Shown here: piece after piece, positions 35,685 to 43,912 of the stretch
Layout of the letters: each line of letters starts with the position of its first letter
Numbering within the stretch: position 1 is the first letter of the stretch
Origin: Tenacibaculum discolor
Lineage (GTDB): Bacteria; Bacteroidota; Bacteroidia; Flavobacteriales; Flavobacteriaceae
Length of the DNA: 64,000 nt
Reading direction: 5' to 3'
NCBI RefSeq assembly: GCF_003664185.1
Contig: NZ_RCCS01000011.1
Span: 1 to 64,000, forward strand
Translations under genes and position numbers: made by a program
The notes under the pieces: generated by a model
Databases searched by the model: none
What the model saw: only the letters and a program-made list of their open reading frames with translations
Told to the model about the DNA's origin: nothing

Positions 35685-36554
35685 TGATGCAATATTATTA
35701 GCTTTATTAGTTCTAACAACAGCTTGTTCGTTTTTCCAATCAATCCATTTTTGACCTTTAATACGGCGCATAACATTATCTATCGTACGCATAATAAAAA
35801 CATTATAAACAGCCTTTCCTAAGTTTTTAGGATTACGAGCAATAGCACGTAAACTCATTGAGAAACCAGGAGTAACATAACGCATATAGTGCCAATATCC
35901 TTCAGGCATATACAATACATTACCATGTTCAAGTTCAGCAATATGCCCTTTTGCATTTTTTAGTGCAGGCCACTTTTCAAAATCTGGTTCGTTAAAATCA
36001 ATGTCTTCACGAGTAATTAACGAATGAGGAATTTTATACAAGAACTTATTTTGTTTTTGGTCAAACAAAATACATTTCTTTTTTCCTTCAAAATGAAAGT
36101 GGAAGATATTGGCTAAATCAATATCATAGTGCATAAATGTATATGAGTCACGTCCACCAAAAAACAACATTGGTAACCCTTTCATTAAGCGCAAACCAAA
36201 GTCAGGAAAAGTAAAATCTTTCTGTAATTGTGGAACTTCTTTTAAAATATTCCACAAGAAAATTCTGAACTTAGTAGGCTCACGTTTTAGTAAATCTACA
36301 TATTCACTCATTTTCATGGTTGCATGAGGTTCATTAAAACCATCTTTGTAATCCACAGGTCTATCGTCGTATAATGGAACAGTTTTATCACCTGCTACTT
36401 CCTTCATATATTCTAAAGACCATTTAGAATATGCTGGCCAATCTTCAATAAAACGCTCAATAACCACAGGTTTTTGAGGTTTGAAGTAATTTTTTATAAA
36501 ATCTTCTTTAGTAATGGTTTCTACCCTGTCTATTTGTTGCAACTGTAATCCCAT
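35682..36554 (-). CDS. Cupin-like/JmjC-type Fe(II) 2-oxoglutarate oxygenase-like protein
   Basis: 290 residues, cytoplasmic. The N-terminal part has KPVVIERFIEDWPAYSKWSLEY, typical of the cupin_8/JmjC group. The metal facial triad fits HYD (FMHYDIDLANIFHFHFEGKK, H-x-D) with the distal His in YMPEGYWHYMRYV; the Lys of KKCILF would take the co-substrate. The family includes protein hydroxylases. The target is unknown. Convergent with the small helical protein gene and divergent from a methyltransferase gene. Confidence 0.88.
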   Translation of the reverse strand: MGLQLQQIDRVETITKEDFIKNYFKPQKPVVIERFIEDWPAYSKWSLEYMKEVAGDKTVPLYDDRPVDYKDGFNEPHATMKMSEYVDLLKREPTKFRIFLWNILKEVPQLQKDFTFPDFGLRLMKGLPMLFFGGRDSYTFMHYDIDLANIFHFHFEGKKKCILFDQKQNKFLYKIPHSLITREDIDFNEPDFEKWPALKNAKGHIAELEHGNVLYMPEGYWHYMRYVTPGFSMSLRAIARNPKNLGKAVYNVFIMRTIDNVMRRIKGQKWIDWKNEQAVVRTNKANNIAS

Positions 36555-36637
36555 ACATTCAATTTTTTACGAGAAGCAAAGTTAAGAAAAGGTTACGACA
36601 CTTTATTCCTAAATTTGCGAGATAAAAGTTAAAATAG

Positions 36638-37219
36638 ATGATAGAACTATCCGAGACGTTTTGGAACAATAAATACCTACATAATAAAACAGGATGGGAT
36701 TTAGGAGAGATTGCAAATCCGTTAAAAGAATATTTTAACCAATTAGAAGATAAAAGTATTCGGATTTTAATACCAGGAGGAGGAAACTCATACGAAGCGG
36801 AATATTTATTTAATAAAGGATTCAATAATGTTTTTGTAGTTGATATTGCTGAAGAACCTTTAAAGAGAATACGAAATAGGGTTCCTAGCTTCCCGAAGGA
36901 AAATTTAATTCACGCTGATTTTTTTGAATTAGAAAATGTTTTTGATTTAATTATAGAACAAACTTTTTTCTGCGCTATTAACCCTAAACTACGACCAAAG
37001 TATGTGCAAAAAGTAAGTGAATTATTAACCGGTAGTGGAAAACTAGTAGGTTTATTATTTGATGCAGTACTAAATGAAGACCATCCACCTTTTGGAGGGA
37101 GTAAAAGAGAGTATGAAGAATATTTTACACCGTATTTTAAAGGAAGTATGGAGCCTTGTTATAACTCGTCAGAAAGCAGACAAGGAATGGAACTATTTAT
37201 TAAAATGATAAAAAAGTAA
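36638..37219 (+). CDS. TPMT-family SAM-dependent methyltransferase
   Basis: 193 residues. It starts with the TPMT wording FWNNKYLHNKTGWDLGE and continues RILIPGGGNSYEAEYLFNKG (SAM motif I), VFVVDIAEEPLKRIRNR (acidic loop), IEQTFFCAINPKLRPKYV and PPFGGSKREYEEYF. Thiopurine S-methyltransferase-like enzymes act on thiols, halides or metalloids; the natural substrate here is unknown. It sits next to bioB but on the opposite strand, so a link with biotin is not indicated by the sequence alone. Confidence 0.9.
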   Translation: MIELSETFWNNKYLHNKTGWDLGEIANPLKEYFNQLEDKSIRILIPGGGNSYEAEYLFNKGFNNVFVVDIAEEPLKRIRNRVPSFPKENLIHADFFELENVFDLIIEQTFFCAINPKLRPKYVQKVSELLTGSGKLVGLLFDAVLNEDHPPFGGSKREYEEYFTPYFKGSMEPCYNSSESRQGMELFIKMIKK

Positions 37220-37248
37220 CCATCAAATTAATTTGATGGTTACTTTTT
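37211..37248. terminator. Bidirectional terminator between the methyltransferase gene and bioB
   Basis: Perfect 18-bp stem (AAAAAGTAACCATCAAAT and complement) with a TA loop; the stop codon of the methyltransferase lies in the left arm. Confidence 0.93.
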
Positions 37249-37254
37249 ATTTAA

Positions 37255-38352
37255 TTAAGCTCCTACTTCTTTAGCCTCTTGCTTTTTTTGTTCGTTACGC
37301 TCAATCTTATGATCAGGTCTCGTCCATTTAGGTTTTTCACCTAAGGCTTCGTATTGAGAATCTTTAGCTTCAACAGACTCTCTTTGCTCATGTTTAAAGA
37401 AAGGCTTCTGTGTATTTAAACCTAAATCTTCAAACATCTTCATGTCTTCGTTAATGTCAGGGTTTGGAGTAGTTAATAATTTATCTCCTGCAAAAATTGA
37501 GTTAGCACCTGCAAAGAAACACATTGCTTGACCTTCTCTACTCATTTGTGTTCTACCTGCTGATAAACGTACTTGTGAGTCTGGCAATACAATACGAGCA
37601 GTAGCTACCATACGAACCATTTCAAAAATGTTTACAGGAGGCTGCTCCTCTAATGGAGTACCTTCTACTGCTACTAATGCGTTAATAGGCACAGACTCAG
37701 GGTGTGGAGAAAAACGAGTTAAAGTTTCAAGCATTCCAGCTCTATCTTCTAACGATTCTCCCATACCAATAATACCTCCAGAACAAACAGTTACATTTGT
37801 TTTACGTACGTTTTCAATAGTGTCTACTCTATCTTTAAATGCACGTGTAGAAATTACATCATCGTAATATTCTTCAGAAGTATCAATATTATGGTTGTAA
37901 GCATATAAACCAGCTTCAGCTAAACGCTTTGCTTGGTTTTCAGTTACCATTCCTAACGTACAACAAACTTCCATGTCTAGCTTGTTAATAGTGCGTACCA
38001 TTTCTAACACTTGGTCAAATTCTGGTCCGTCTTTTACATTTCTCCAAGCTGCTCCCATACAAACTCTTGATGAACCACCTTCTTTTGCACGCAAAGCTTG
38101 TGCCTTAACTTGGTTTACAGTCATCAAATCATTTCCTTCAACATTGGTATGATAACGTGCTGCTTGCGGACAATATCCACAGTCTTCAGAGCATCCACCA
38201 GTTTTAATAGAAATTAAGGTACTTACCTGTACGGTGTTTGGGTCGTGGTATTTTCTATGCATAGTTGAAGCTTCGTACAAAAGCTCCATTAAAGGCTTGT
38301 TGTATACTTCTAGAATTTCCTCTTTCGTCCAATCGTGTCTAATTTCAGTCAT
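37255..38352 (-). CDS. bioB: Biotin synthase
   Basis: 365 residues, a radical-SAM enzyme that inserts sulfur into dethiobiotin. The CxxxCxxC cluster ligands are Cys 54, 58 and 61 (TGGCSEDCGYCPQ). Further motifs are VCMGAAWRNVKDG, MEVCCTLGMVTENQAKRL, YAYNHNIDTSEEYYDDVIST, CSGGIIGMGES and VRLSAGRTQMSREGQAMCFF (Arg and Cys ligands of the 2Fe-2S cluster). The tail after about 330 is charged and probably disordered. It lies 71 bases after flotillin with a terminator between, so it has its own promoter. Confidence 0.97.
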   Translation of the reverse strand: MTEIRHDWTKEEILEVYNKPLMELLYEASTMHRKYHDPNTVQVSTLISIKTGGCSEDCGYCPQAARYHTNVEGNDLMTVNQVKAQALRAKEGGSSRVCMGAAWRNVKDGPEFDQVLEMVRTINKLDMEVCCTLGMVTENQAKRLAEAGLYAYNHNIDTSEEYYDDVISTRAFKDRVDTIENVRKTNVTVCSGGIIGMGESLEDRAGMLETLTRFSPHPESVPINALVAVEGTPLEEQPPVNIFEMVRMVATARIVLPDSQVRLSAGRTQMSREGQAMCFFAGANSIFAGDKLLTTPNPDINEDMKMFEDLGLNTQKPFFKHEQRESVEAKDSQYEALGEKPKWTRPDHKIERNEQKKQEAKEVGA

Positions 38353-38383
38353 AAATTCGAGTTGTTTGTGGTGGTAAAAATAA

Positions 38384-38410
38384 AAAATTCCGCTTCGAAA
38401 GCGGAATTTT
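38384..38410 (-). terminator. Terminator after the flotillin gene
   Basis: AAAATTCCGC, TTCGAAA, GCGGAATTTT, between the flotillin gene end and the bioB start. Confidence 0.85.
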
Positions 38411-38423
38411 ATGAGTCTTATTT

Positions 38424-39857
38424 TTATTCGGAAGAAGAATTGTCTTCTTCAATTATTTTTGAGTCATCATTAGGAAGCTCTTTCCCCTTTAAATAATCGG
38501 GTAATTGCATACCTGCCATATTGAACATTTCTTGTAATGGGGGTACTGCATTGTACATTCCAGAAATAAAGTTTGAAGTAGATGTTTTTCCGTCTTTACC
38601 TCCACCATTTTCCCAAACTGTAACTTTATCAATCTTAATATTTTTAATTGCTTCAGATTGTAACTTTACCAATTCAGGTAATTTATCAGCAATTAATAAT
38701 AAAGCAGCGTTTTGAGAGTCATTACCAGCGGCTTGAACTATTTGATCTAAACCAGCTGCTTGTTTGGTTAATACTTCGTATAAACCTTGAGCTTCTGCTT
38801 GTGCTTTGAATAAGATAGCATCTGCCTCACCTTTTGCTTTTCTACGAATTCTTTCAGCTTCTGCCTCTGCATCAATTTCTACTTTTCGTTTATCAATCTC
38901 AGCAGGAACGATTACATCTGCCATTTGTGAAGAACGCTCTCTTTCAGCTCTGGCAATTTCAGCTTCTTTCTCGGCAGCATACGATTCTTCTAAAGCTTTT
39001 GCTGATTGCACTTTTTCAGAAGCAATAGCTACTCTTTCTGCCTCAGCCTCTCTTTGACGACGTAATGAGTCAGAGTTTGCAACAGCAATTTTTGCAGTGT
39101 TTTCTCCATCTACAGCTTGTGCATTAGCGGCAGCTACTTGAGTTCTTTCATCTTGTACAGCATTTGCTTCACCAATAGAACCATCTCTGTTTTTTTCAGC
39201 AACCGATTTACGAGCGGCGTTGATTGCATGAGCAGCAGCTTCTTTACCTAATGCTTCAATATATCCTGATTCGTCAACAATATCAGTAATGTTTACGTTG
39301 ATTAATTTTAAACCAACTTTTTTTAATTCTGATTCTACACTTTGTGATATGTTGGTTAAAAATTTATCTCTATCAGAGTTAATTTCTTCAATATCCATTG
39401 AAGCAACCACTAAACGTAACTGGCCAAAAATAATTTCTTTGGCTAATTCTTGAACGTCGTTCATTGCTAAACCAAGTAAACGTTCGGCAGCATTTTGCAT
39501 TACTCCTGGTTCTGTAGAAACCCCAATGGTAAAACGTGAAGGCACGTTTACACGAATGTTTTGTTTAGAAAGTGCATTTACCAAGTTTACTTCGATAGAA
39601 ATTGGTGTTAAGTCTAAAAACTCATAGTCTTGAATTACAGGAAAGATAAATGCAGCACCACCATGAATACATTTAGCAGATTGTCCGCCACCAACTTTAC
39701 CATATACAACTAAGATTCTGTCAGAAGGACATCTTTTATAGCGTTTTATTAAAGTTATTAGTAAGATAAAAATAAATAGAATGGCAATAACAAGTCCAAT
39801 AGGGCCTGCAAACCCAAAGCCATCAATTTGTAATAATGTAAATTTTAACATAGTCAA
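38424..39857 (-). CDS. Flotillin/SPFH-family membrane scaffold protein
   Basis: 477 residues. One N-terminal membrane segment (about 12-35), an SPFH/band-7 domain (about 45-210: ILVVYGKVGGGQSAKCIHGG, VNVPSRFTIGVSTEPGV, LGLAMNDVQELAKEIIFGQL), then a long Ala/Glu-rich coiled coil (about 225-385) typical of flotillins, and a C-terminal Gly-containing tail. It should form membrane microdomains. The upstream neighbour is an NfeD-like gene three bases away, the classical flotillin partner, so the two form an operon. Confidence 0.93.
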   Translation of the reverse strand: MTMLKFTLLQIDGFGFAGPIGLVIAILFIFILLITLIKRYKRCPSDRILVVYGKVGGGQSAKCIHGGAAFIFPVIQDYEFLDLTPISIEVNLVNALSKQNIRVNVPSRFTIGVSTEPGVMQNAAERLLGLAMNDVQELAKEIIFGQLRLVVASMDIEEINSDRDKFLTNISQSVESELKKVGLKLINVNITDIVDESGYIEALGKEAAAHAINAARKSVAEKNRDGSIGEANAVQDERTQVAAANAQAVDGENTAKIAVANSDSLRRQREAEAERVAIASEKVQSAKALEESYAAEKEAEIARAERERSSQMADVIVPAEIDKRKVEIDAEAEAERIRRKAKGEADAILFKAQAEAQGLYEVLTKQAAGLDQIVQAAGNDSQNAALLLIADKLPELVKLQSEAIKNIKIDKVTVWENGGGKDGKTSTSNFISGMYNAVPPLQEMFNMAGMQLPDYLKGKELPNDDSKIIEEDNSSSE

Positions 39858-39860
39858 TTT

Positions 39861-40433
39861 TTATTTTTGAGATTCAACGATTAATATTCCATTTGAAGTT
39901 ACTTCGATTACTTTAACAACCATTCCTTGTGTTAAGTCAGTATCATTATCTGTCAAGGCGTCTAGTTCTCGAAGCGAATTTTGTACTTTAATATGTACTT
40001 TACCCATTTTAGAGCGATTAGCTCCTATGGTTAAATATACTTCACCTATTTGATTCAGTGCATTTTTCATTTTTAGGGTACCACTATCTGTTAGTTTACT
40101 AATGTAGTAGAATAGGGTAGCCATTATAGTCATCATTAACAATCCACATATAATAGAAATGGAAAGTGTAGCTATATTTGAATAACCAGCATCCATACTA
40201 GCAATACCACTCCATCCAAAGATGGTGAAAAAGGCCACCATATTTTTAAACGTGAAAAATTGAAACCCAGCGCCAGTATCGGCTTCTATTTCAGTATCAA
40301 TGTCACCAATATCACCGGCATCGGCACCTATAAAACTACCAATAAGTACAAAAACAAAGATTAGTGTAAAAATACCTGCTATTCCCCAATAAACTTGTTG
40401 AAAAGAGGTTAATTCAGAAAACCATTCCATCAT
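39861..40433 (-). CDS. NfeD-like OB-fold membrane protein, flotillin partner
   Basis: 191 residues from ATG 40433 (MMEWFSELTSFQQVYW); an in-frame start at 40487 would add an unlikely polar stretch with no better start signal, so I prefer 40433. About three membrane segments (17-40, 75-95, 105-130) are followed by a C-terminal OB-fold-like domain of about 65 residues (GEVYLTIGANRSKMGKVHIK, GMVVKVIEVTSNGILIVES). NfeD proteins with this layout work with flotillins in the same membrane. Directly upstream of and tightly linked to the flotillin gene. Confidence 0.85.
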   Translation of the reverse strand: MMEWFSELTSFQQVYWGIAGIFTLIFVFVLIGSFIGADAGDIGDIDTEIEADTGAGFQFFTFKNMVAFFTIFGWSGIASMDAGYSNIATLSISIICGLLMMTIMATLFYYISKLTDSGTLKMKNALNQIGEVYLTIGANRSKMGKVHIKVQNSLRELDALTDNDTDLTQGMVVKVIEVTSNGILIVESQK

Positions 40434-40490
40434 AAAGCAATTATTTAAATGAGTGCTAAAAGTATATAAATTGCCTGAAATCGACAATTT

Positions 40491-41648
40491 TTATTTTGTT
40501 ATTAAAACAGAAACTGCATTTCCACCAAAACCAACAGCATTTACTAGTATTTTATTGAGTTTCTTTGGAGTTTGTTGAGGTTCAGCAAAAGGAACTTCAA
40601 TTACTTGTTGATGTTGTATCATTAACATTGCTAACTCTAAACTTAACAAGCCAGAAGCACCAAAAGTGTGACCAAGTTTCCATTTATTAGTAGTTAAAAA
40701 AGGAGTTTTGTTACAAAATACTTTTTGAATCGCATTAATTTCTGATTGATCTCCTTTAATGGTTCCTGGAGCATGCATTACAATAGCATCTATTTCATTA
40801 GGAGAAATTGTTCCTAAAGCCATTTTCATTGATTTTTGAAAACATTCTGCATCTGTTGTTACAGAAGTATTATGTTTCAAAACTTCAGTAGCATATCCTA
40901 CTCCTTCAATAAAAGCCAAAGCGTTTTTTTTAGTTCCTTTCTCTAAACAAAATACCGAAGCACCTTCTCCCAACACCATGGTGTTTTTAGTTTTGTTAAG
41001 GTCGAAAGCTTTACAAGGGTATTCATTAATTTCTTTAGAGTACACTTTTAATGCCTGCATTTGGGCAATAGTAAAATCAGTTAGTGAAGCTTCGCTAGCA
41101 CCAATCATGAATTTTTCTGACATTCCTGATTGTAACCAAGCAACTCCATTTAATAAAGAATGTAGCCCAGTTGAGCAAGTTATAGAATGTGAAATTTCTG
41201 GTCCGTTGGTTTGTAAATCATGGGCTATCCAAGAAGAAATGTTTCCTAAAGTAGTGGTTGGAGAACTCAGGGTAGATGATTTTCTTGTTGATAAAAACTC
41301 CTTGTGGTATTTTTCAAACAAAGAAGTTGCTCCTCGAGAAGAACCTATATTAATTCCAAAGTTATCAGAAGCTTTCCAGTTTGTTTGTTCCATTGCTTTT
41401 CTAGCAACAAAAAGGGTGTACAAAACAGACGGATCTAAATTTTTGTATTTATTGTCAGAGTTTCTAATATCTTCAATAGTACGTTTATCTTCATCAGGTA
41501 ATTGTGCTACCCATGCTTTGGAATCTTCAAAGTCTTTAAAACTTAAAAAATGTTGATTATTTAGATAGTGCTCCCAAATTTTCTCAGGAGTACTTCCTAA
41601 GGCAGAAACAGAAGCAAATGATGTTATTGAGATGAGTTCTTTCAACAC
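40491..41648 (-). CDS. Beta-ketoacyl synthase-family condensing enzyme in the biotin neighbourhood
   Basis: 385 residues, a FabB/FabF-like thiolase fold. The nucleophile Cys lies in SITCSTGLHSLLNG (about residue 158), the first His in VMHAPGTIKGDQSEI (instead of HGTGT) and the second in LGHTFGASGLLSLE. All three catalytic residues are therefore present, but the HAPGT change and short length set it apart from housekeeping FabF. Between bioB and bioA, it could extend a pimelate precursor; it could equally serve another pathway. The upstream pair at 41730-42661 is on the opposite strand. It ends 57 bases before the NfeD gene start and may be cotranscribed with that pair. Confidence 0.85.
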   Translation of the reverse strand: MLKELISITSFASVSALGSTPEKIWEHYLNNQHFLSFKDFEDSKAWVAQLPDEDKRTIEDIRNSDNKYKNLDPSVLYTLFVARKAMEQTNWKASDNFGINIGSSRGATSLFEKYHKEFLSTRKSSTLSSPTTTLGNISSWIAHDLQTNGPEISHSITCSTGLHSLLNGVAWLQSGMSEKFMIGASEASLTDFTIAQMQALKVYSKEINEYPCKAFDLNKTKNTMVLGEGASVFCLEKGTKKNALAFIEGVGYATEVLKHNTSVTTDAECFQKSMKMALGTISPNEIDAIVMHAPGTIKGDQSEINAIQKVFCNKTPFLTTNKWKLGHTFGASGLLSLELAMLMIQHQQVIEVPFAEPQQTPKKLNKILVNAVGFGGNAVSVLITK

Positions 41649-41729
41649 GATAAAATTTCAGCAAAAATAAAGGTAAAATCAAGTATTCTAAAGAAAATAA
41701 AAATATTTATCTTGGATGAAAATTTAACT

Positions 41730-42227
41730 ATGATTAAAAGAATCAAAATAAAACTAATATTACTAGAATTGATAGCCCTATTTTTTGTTATAAATGGGTT
41801 ACAAAGAATTTATTTAGCAACTCAGGGAGCAAAATACGACGTTTTAGCTATTGGAAATTGGGATAAGTTTGAAGTTTTAACATACCCAGAAACAACTGGT
41901 CAATTCTTCGCTAATAGAGTATTTTGGACTTTTGGTTTTATATTATGTTTAATTTTTGTAGTTGGAGTAGTAAACTGGAAAAGTAACATTCAATTTGTTA
42001 ATTCTCTAATAATTAGTGTAATAGTGTTAGGTGTTTCTAGTACAGGTTTTTTCCTGGATGGATTCGTTAATCAATATTTAAATTATTTCTGTGGATTATT
42101 TAGTGAAAGTTATGAGTTTGCATTTGGAATCGGTGGAGTTATACTTTTCATTATAGGGGGTGGATTTTTTTTAAAAGCGATGAGTTTAAATAAAAATTAT
42201 CTAATAATAAAAAAAGAAGTGTTATGA
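41730..42227 (+). CDS. Four-helix membrane protein of unknown function
   Basis: 165 residues from ATG 41730 (MIKRIKIKLILLELIALFFV); a TTG at 41712 is in frame but less plausible. Four membrane segments are seen (about 8-28, 60-85, 95-115, 130-155) with the polar loop LATQGAKYDVLAIGNWDKFE between the first two. I do not recognise the family. Its last four bases overlap the start of the Coa1-like gene (ATGA), so the two form an operon. Confidence 0.7.
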   Translation: MIKRIKIKLILLELIALFFVINGLQRIYLATQGAKYDVLAIGNWDKFEVLTYPETTGQFFANRVFWTFGFILCLIFVVGVVNWKSNIQFVNSLIISVIVLGVSSTGFFLDGFVNQYLNYFCGLFSESYEFAFGIGGVILFIIGGGFFLKAMSLNKNYLIIKKEVL

Positions 42228-42661
42228 GCGAACAAAGACAAAAAAGTTGGTTTGGAAGAAACTGGCTGTGGTTTATACCATTAACAGGATGTTTAGGGTT
42301 TATTTTATTAATTGTTTTAGGTGTAGGAGCGGCATTTTTTGGAGTGTCAAAAATAATGACAAATTCAACCCCTGTTGAATATGCTATTGAACAAGCATCT
42401 AAAAATAAATTGGTTATTGAGAATTTAGGAGAACCGATTGAACAATATGGAATTCCCTCTGGAAATATTTCTCTTACTAACGACGATGGAAATGTAGATT
42501 TTTCTATTCCGATAAGAGGTGATAAAGGAGAAGGTACTTTAATTGTTAGAGGTATTAAAGTGGATGGTGAATGGATTTATGAAGATTTATACGTTCACAT
42601 TAAAGAAACTCAAGAAGAAATTAACTTATTAGAAAAGGAAAAAGTTCTAGAGGCTATCTAG
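42224..42661 (+). CDS. Coa1-family cytochrome c oxidase assembly-factor-like protein
   Basis: 145 residues. A short cytoplasmic start (MSEQRQKSWFGRNWLW), one membrane helix (about 16-42) and a soluble domain with VEYAIEQASKNKLVIENLGE and PIEQYGIPSGNISLTNDDGN, then FSIPIRGDKGEGTLIVRGIK. This is the Coa1 pattern found in many Bacteroidota membrane proteins; a role in oxidase assembly is not shown. Its 3' end overlaps the end of the convergent bioA by 15 bases, with a palindrome over both stop codons. Confidence 0.8.
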   Translation: MSEQRQKSWFGRNWLWFIPLTGCLGFILLIVLGVGAAFFGVSKIMTNSTPVEYAIEQASKNKLVIENLGEPIEQYGIPSGNISLTNDDGNVDFSIPIRGDKGEGTLIVRGIKVDGEWIYEDLYVHIKETQEEINLLEKEKVLEAI

Positions 42662-42664
42662 AAC
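42644..42664. terminator. Palindrome over the convergent ends of the Coa1-like gene and bioA
   Basis: GTTCTAGA (42644-42651), GGCTA, TCTAGAAC (42657-42664), with A-rich sequence on the left and CTTTTC on the right. It contains both TAG stop codons, one in each arm. Confidence 0.7.
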
Positions 42665-43912
42665 CTTTTCTATAGTTGTATATATTTTGTTAAGTTGTTC
42701 CTTTGTGATAACATAGGGAGGTTGAATGTAAACGGTGTTTCCTAATGGTCGTAAAAAAACTCCTTCATTCATAAAAGATTTTAAAAGCTGGTTACGCAAC
42801 GTTCCATAACGACCAGAATTGGTGTTTAAATCAATAGCTAAAATAACTCCTTTGACTCTTGTTGAATTTACTTTTGGATGACTTTCTATTTTTTTTGCAA
42901 AAGTTTTATTAGACTTTTCAATAAACTGAATATTGTCCTGGATTTCTTGAGCTTTCAAAAGCTCAATACTCGCTAGTGCAGCACTACAAGCTATTGGATT
43001 CGCAGAATAAGTATGACAATGAAAAAAACCTTTGGAAATATCATTGTCTAAAAAAGCAGTGTAAATTTCTTCAGTACAAGAAGTAATTGACATAGGAACT
43101 AAACCAGCTGTCAGTGCTTTACTTAAACATATAATATCTGGTTTTGTAGCAATTTCATCAGAAGCAAAATTGTTACCTGTTTTTCCAAAGCCAGTCATTA
43201 CTTCATCTGCGATGGTAAGAATATTATTGCTTTTGCAAACCTCCAAGATTTTGTTTAGATCTTCGGCCTTATGAATTTTCATTCCAGCAGCTCCTTGAAC
43301 TAAAGGTTCGTAAATGAATCCAGCAACATTGTGTTCTGAAATAATCTGTTGTAATTTTTGTGCAATAGCCTCATTGTTTTCTCCATTCGGAACAGGAATA
43401 CGCTGAATATCCATTAAGAAATCTTCAAAAGGACCATTATACACAGATAACCCAGAAACAGACATGGCTCCAAATGTATCGCCATGAAATCCATCTTCAA
43501 AAGCAATAAAAGTGTTGCGTTTTTCTCCCTTATTAAAATAGTATTGCAAAGCCATTTTAATTCCCGCCTCTACAGCAGTAGACCCATTATCATTAAAAAA
43601 GATTCTATTTTGATTCTCAGGAAGAATTTTGATCAATTCTTCTGATAATTTTACCGCAGGTTCATGGGTAAAATCGCTAAACATAATCTGATCTAAGGTT
43701 TGCATTTGTTGGTAAACACGACTGGTGATGAAATCGTTACAGTGCCCAAACATGCAGGTGTACCAAGAGGAAATAGCATCGATATATTCATTACCATGCT
43801 CGTCGGTTAGTATACATCCTTTTGCTTTTATAATTCCTAAACTATCAGGGTGTGTTTGGTGTTGTTTTAGCGGGTGCCACAAATGTTTTTTATCGCGTTC
43901 TTGTAAGTTCAT
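42647..43912 (-). CDS. bioA: Adenosylmethionine-8-amino-7-oxononanoate aminotransferase
   Basis: 421 residues, class III PLP aminotransferase. It converts KAPA to DAPA using SAM as amino donor. Visible: DKKHLWHPLKQHQTHPD near the start, DAISSWYTCMFGHCN (BioA-type SSWY), FFNDNGSTAVEAGIKMALQY, FHGDTFGAMSVSGLS, LTIADEVMTGFGKTGNNFA (Asp to PLP) and CLSKALTAGLVPMSITS (Schiff-base Lys, about 262), then FFHCHTYSANP. Its first 23 bases overlap the preceding membrane-protein gene, so the two are translationally linked. Confidence 0.96.
   Translation of the reverse strand: MNLQERDKKHLWHPLKQHQTHPDSLGIIKAKGCILTDEHGNEYIDAISSWYTCMFGHCNDFITSRVYQQMQTLDQIMFSDFTHEPAVKLSEELIKILPENQNRIFFNDNGSTAVEAGIKMALQYYFNKGEKRNTFIAFEDGFHGDTFGAMSVSGLSVYNGPFEDFLMDIQRIPVPNGENNEAIAQKLQQIISEHNVAGFIYEPLVQGAAGMKIHKAEDLNKILEVCKSNNILTIADEVMTGFGKTGNNFASDEIATKPDIICLSKALTAGLVPMSITSCTEEIYTAFLDNDISKGFFHCHTYSANPIACSAALASIELLKAQEIQDNIQFIEKSNKTFAKKIESHPKVNSTRVKGVILAIDLNTNSGRYGTLRNQLLKSFMNEGVFLRPLGNTVYIQPPYVITKEQLNKIYTTIEKVLDSL

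Noticed and set aside
40434..40487. Longer N-terminus for the NfeD-like protein
   Set aside because: The extra residues (MSISGNLYTFSTHLNNCF) are not typical and the ATG pair at 40433/40430 gives the usual start next to the first membrane segment.
40978..41556. 192-codon plus-strand frame opposite the ketoacyl synthase gene
   Set aside because: The minus-strand protein has all catalytic motifs over the whole length; the plus-strand frame has no recognisable motif.
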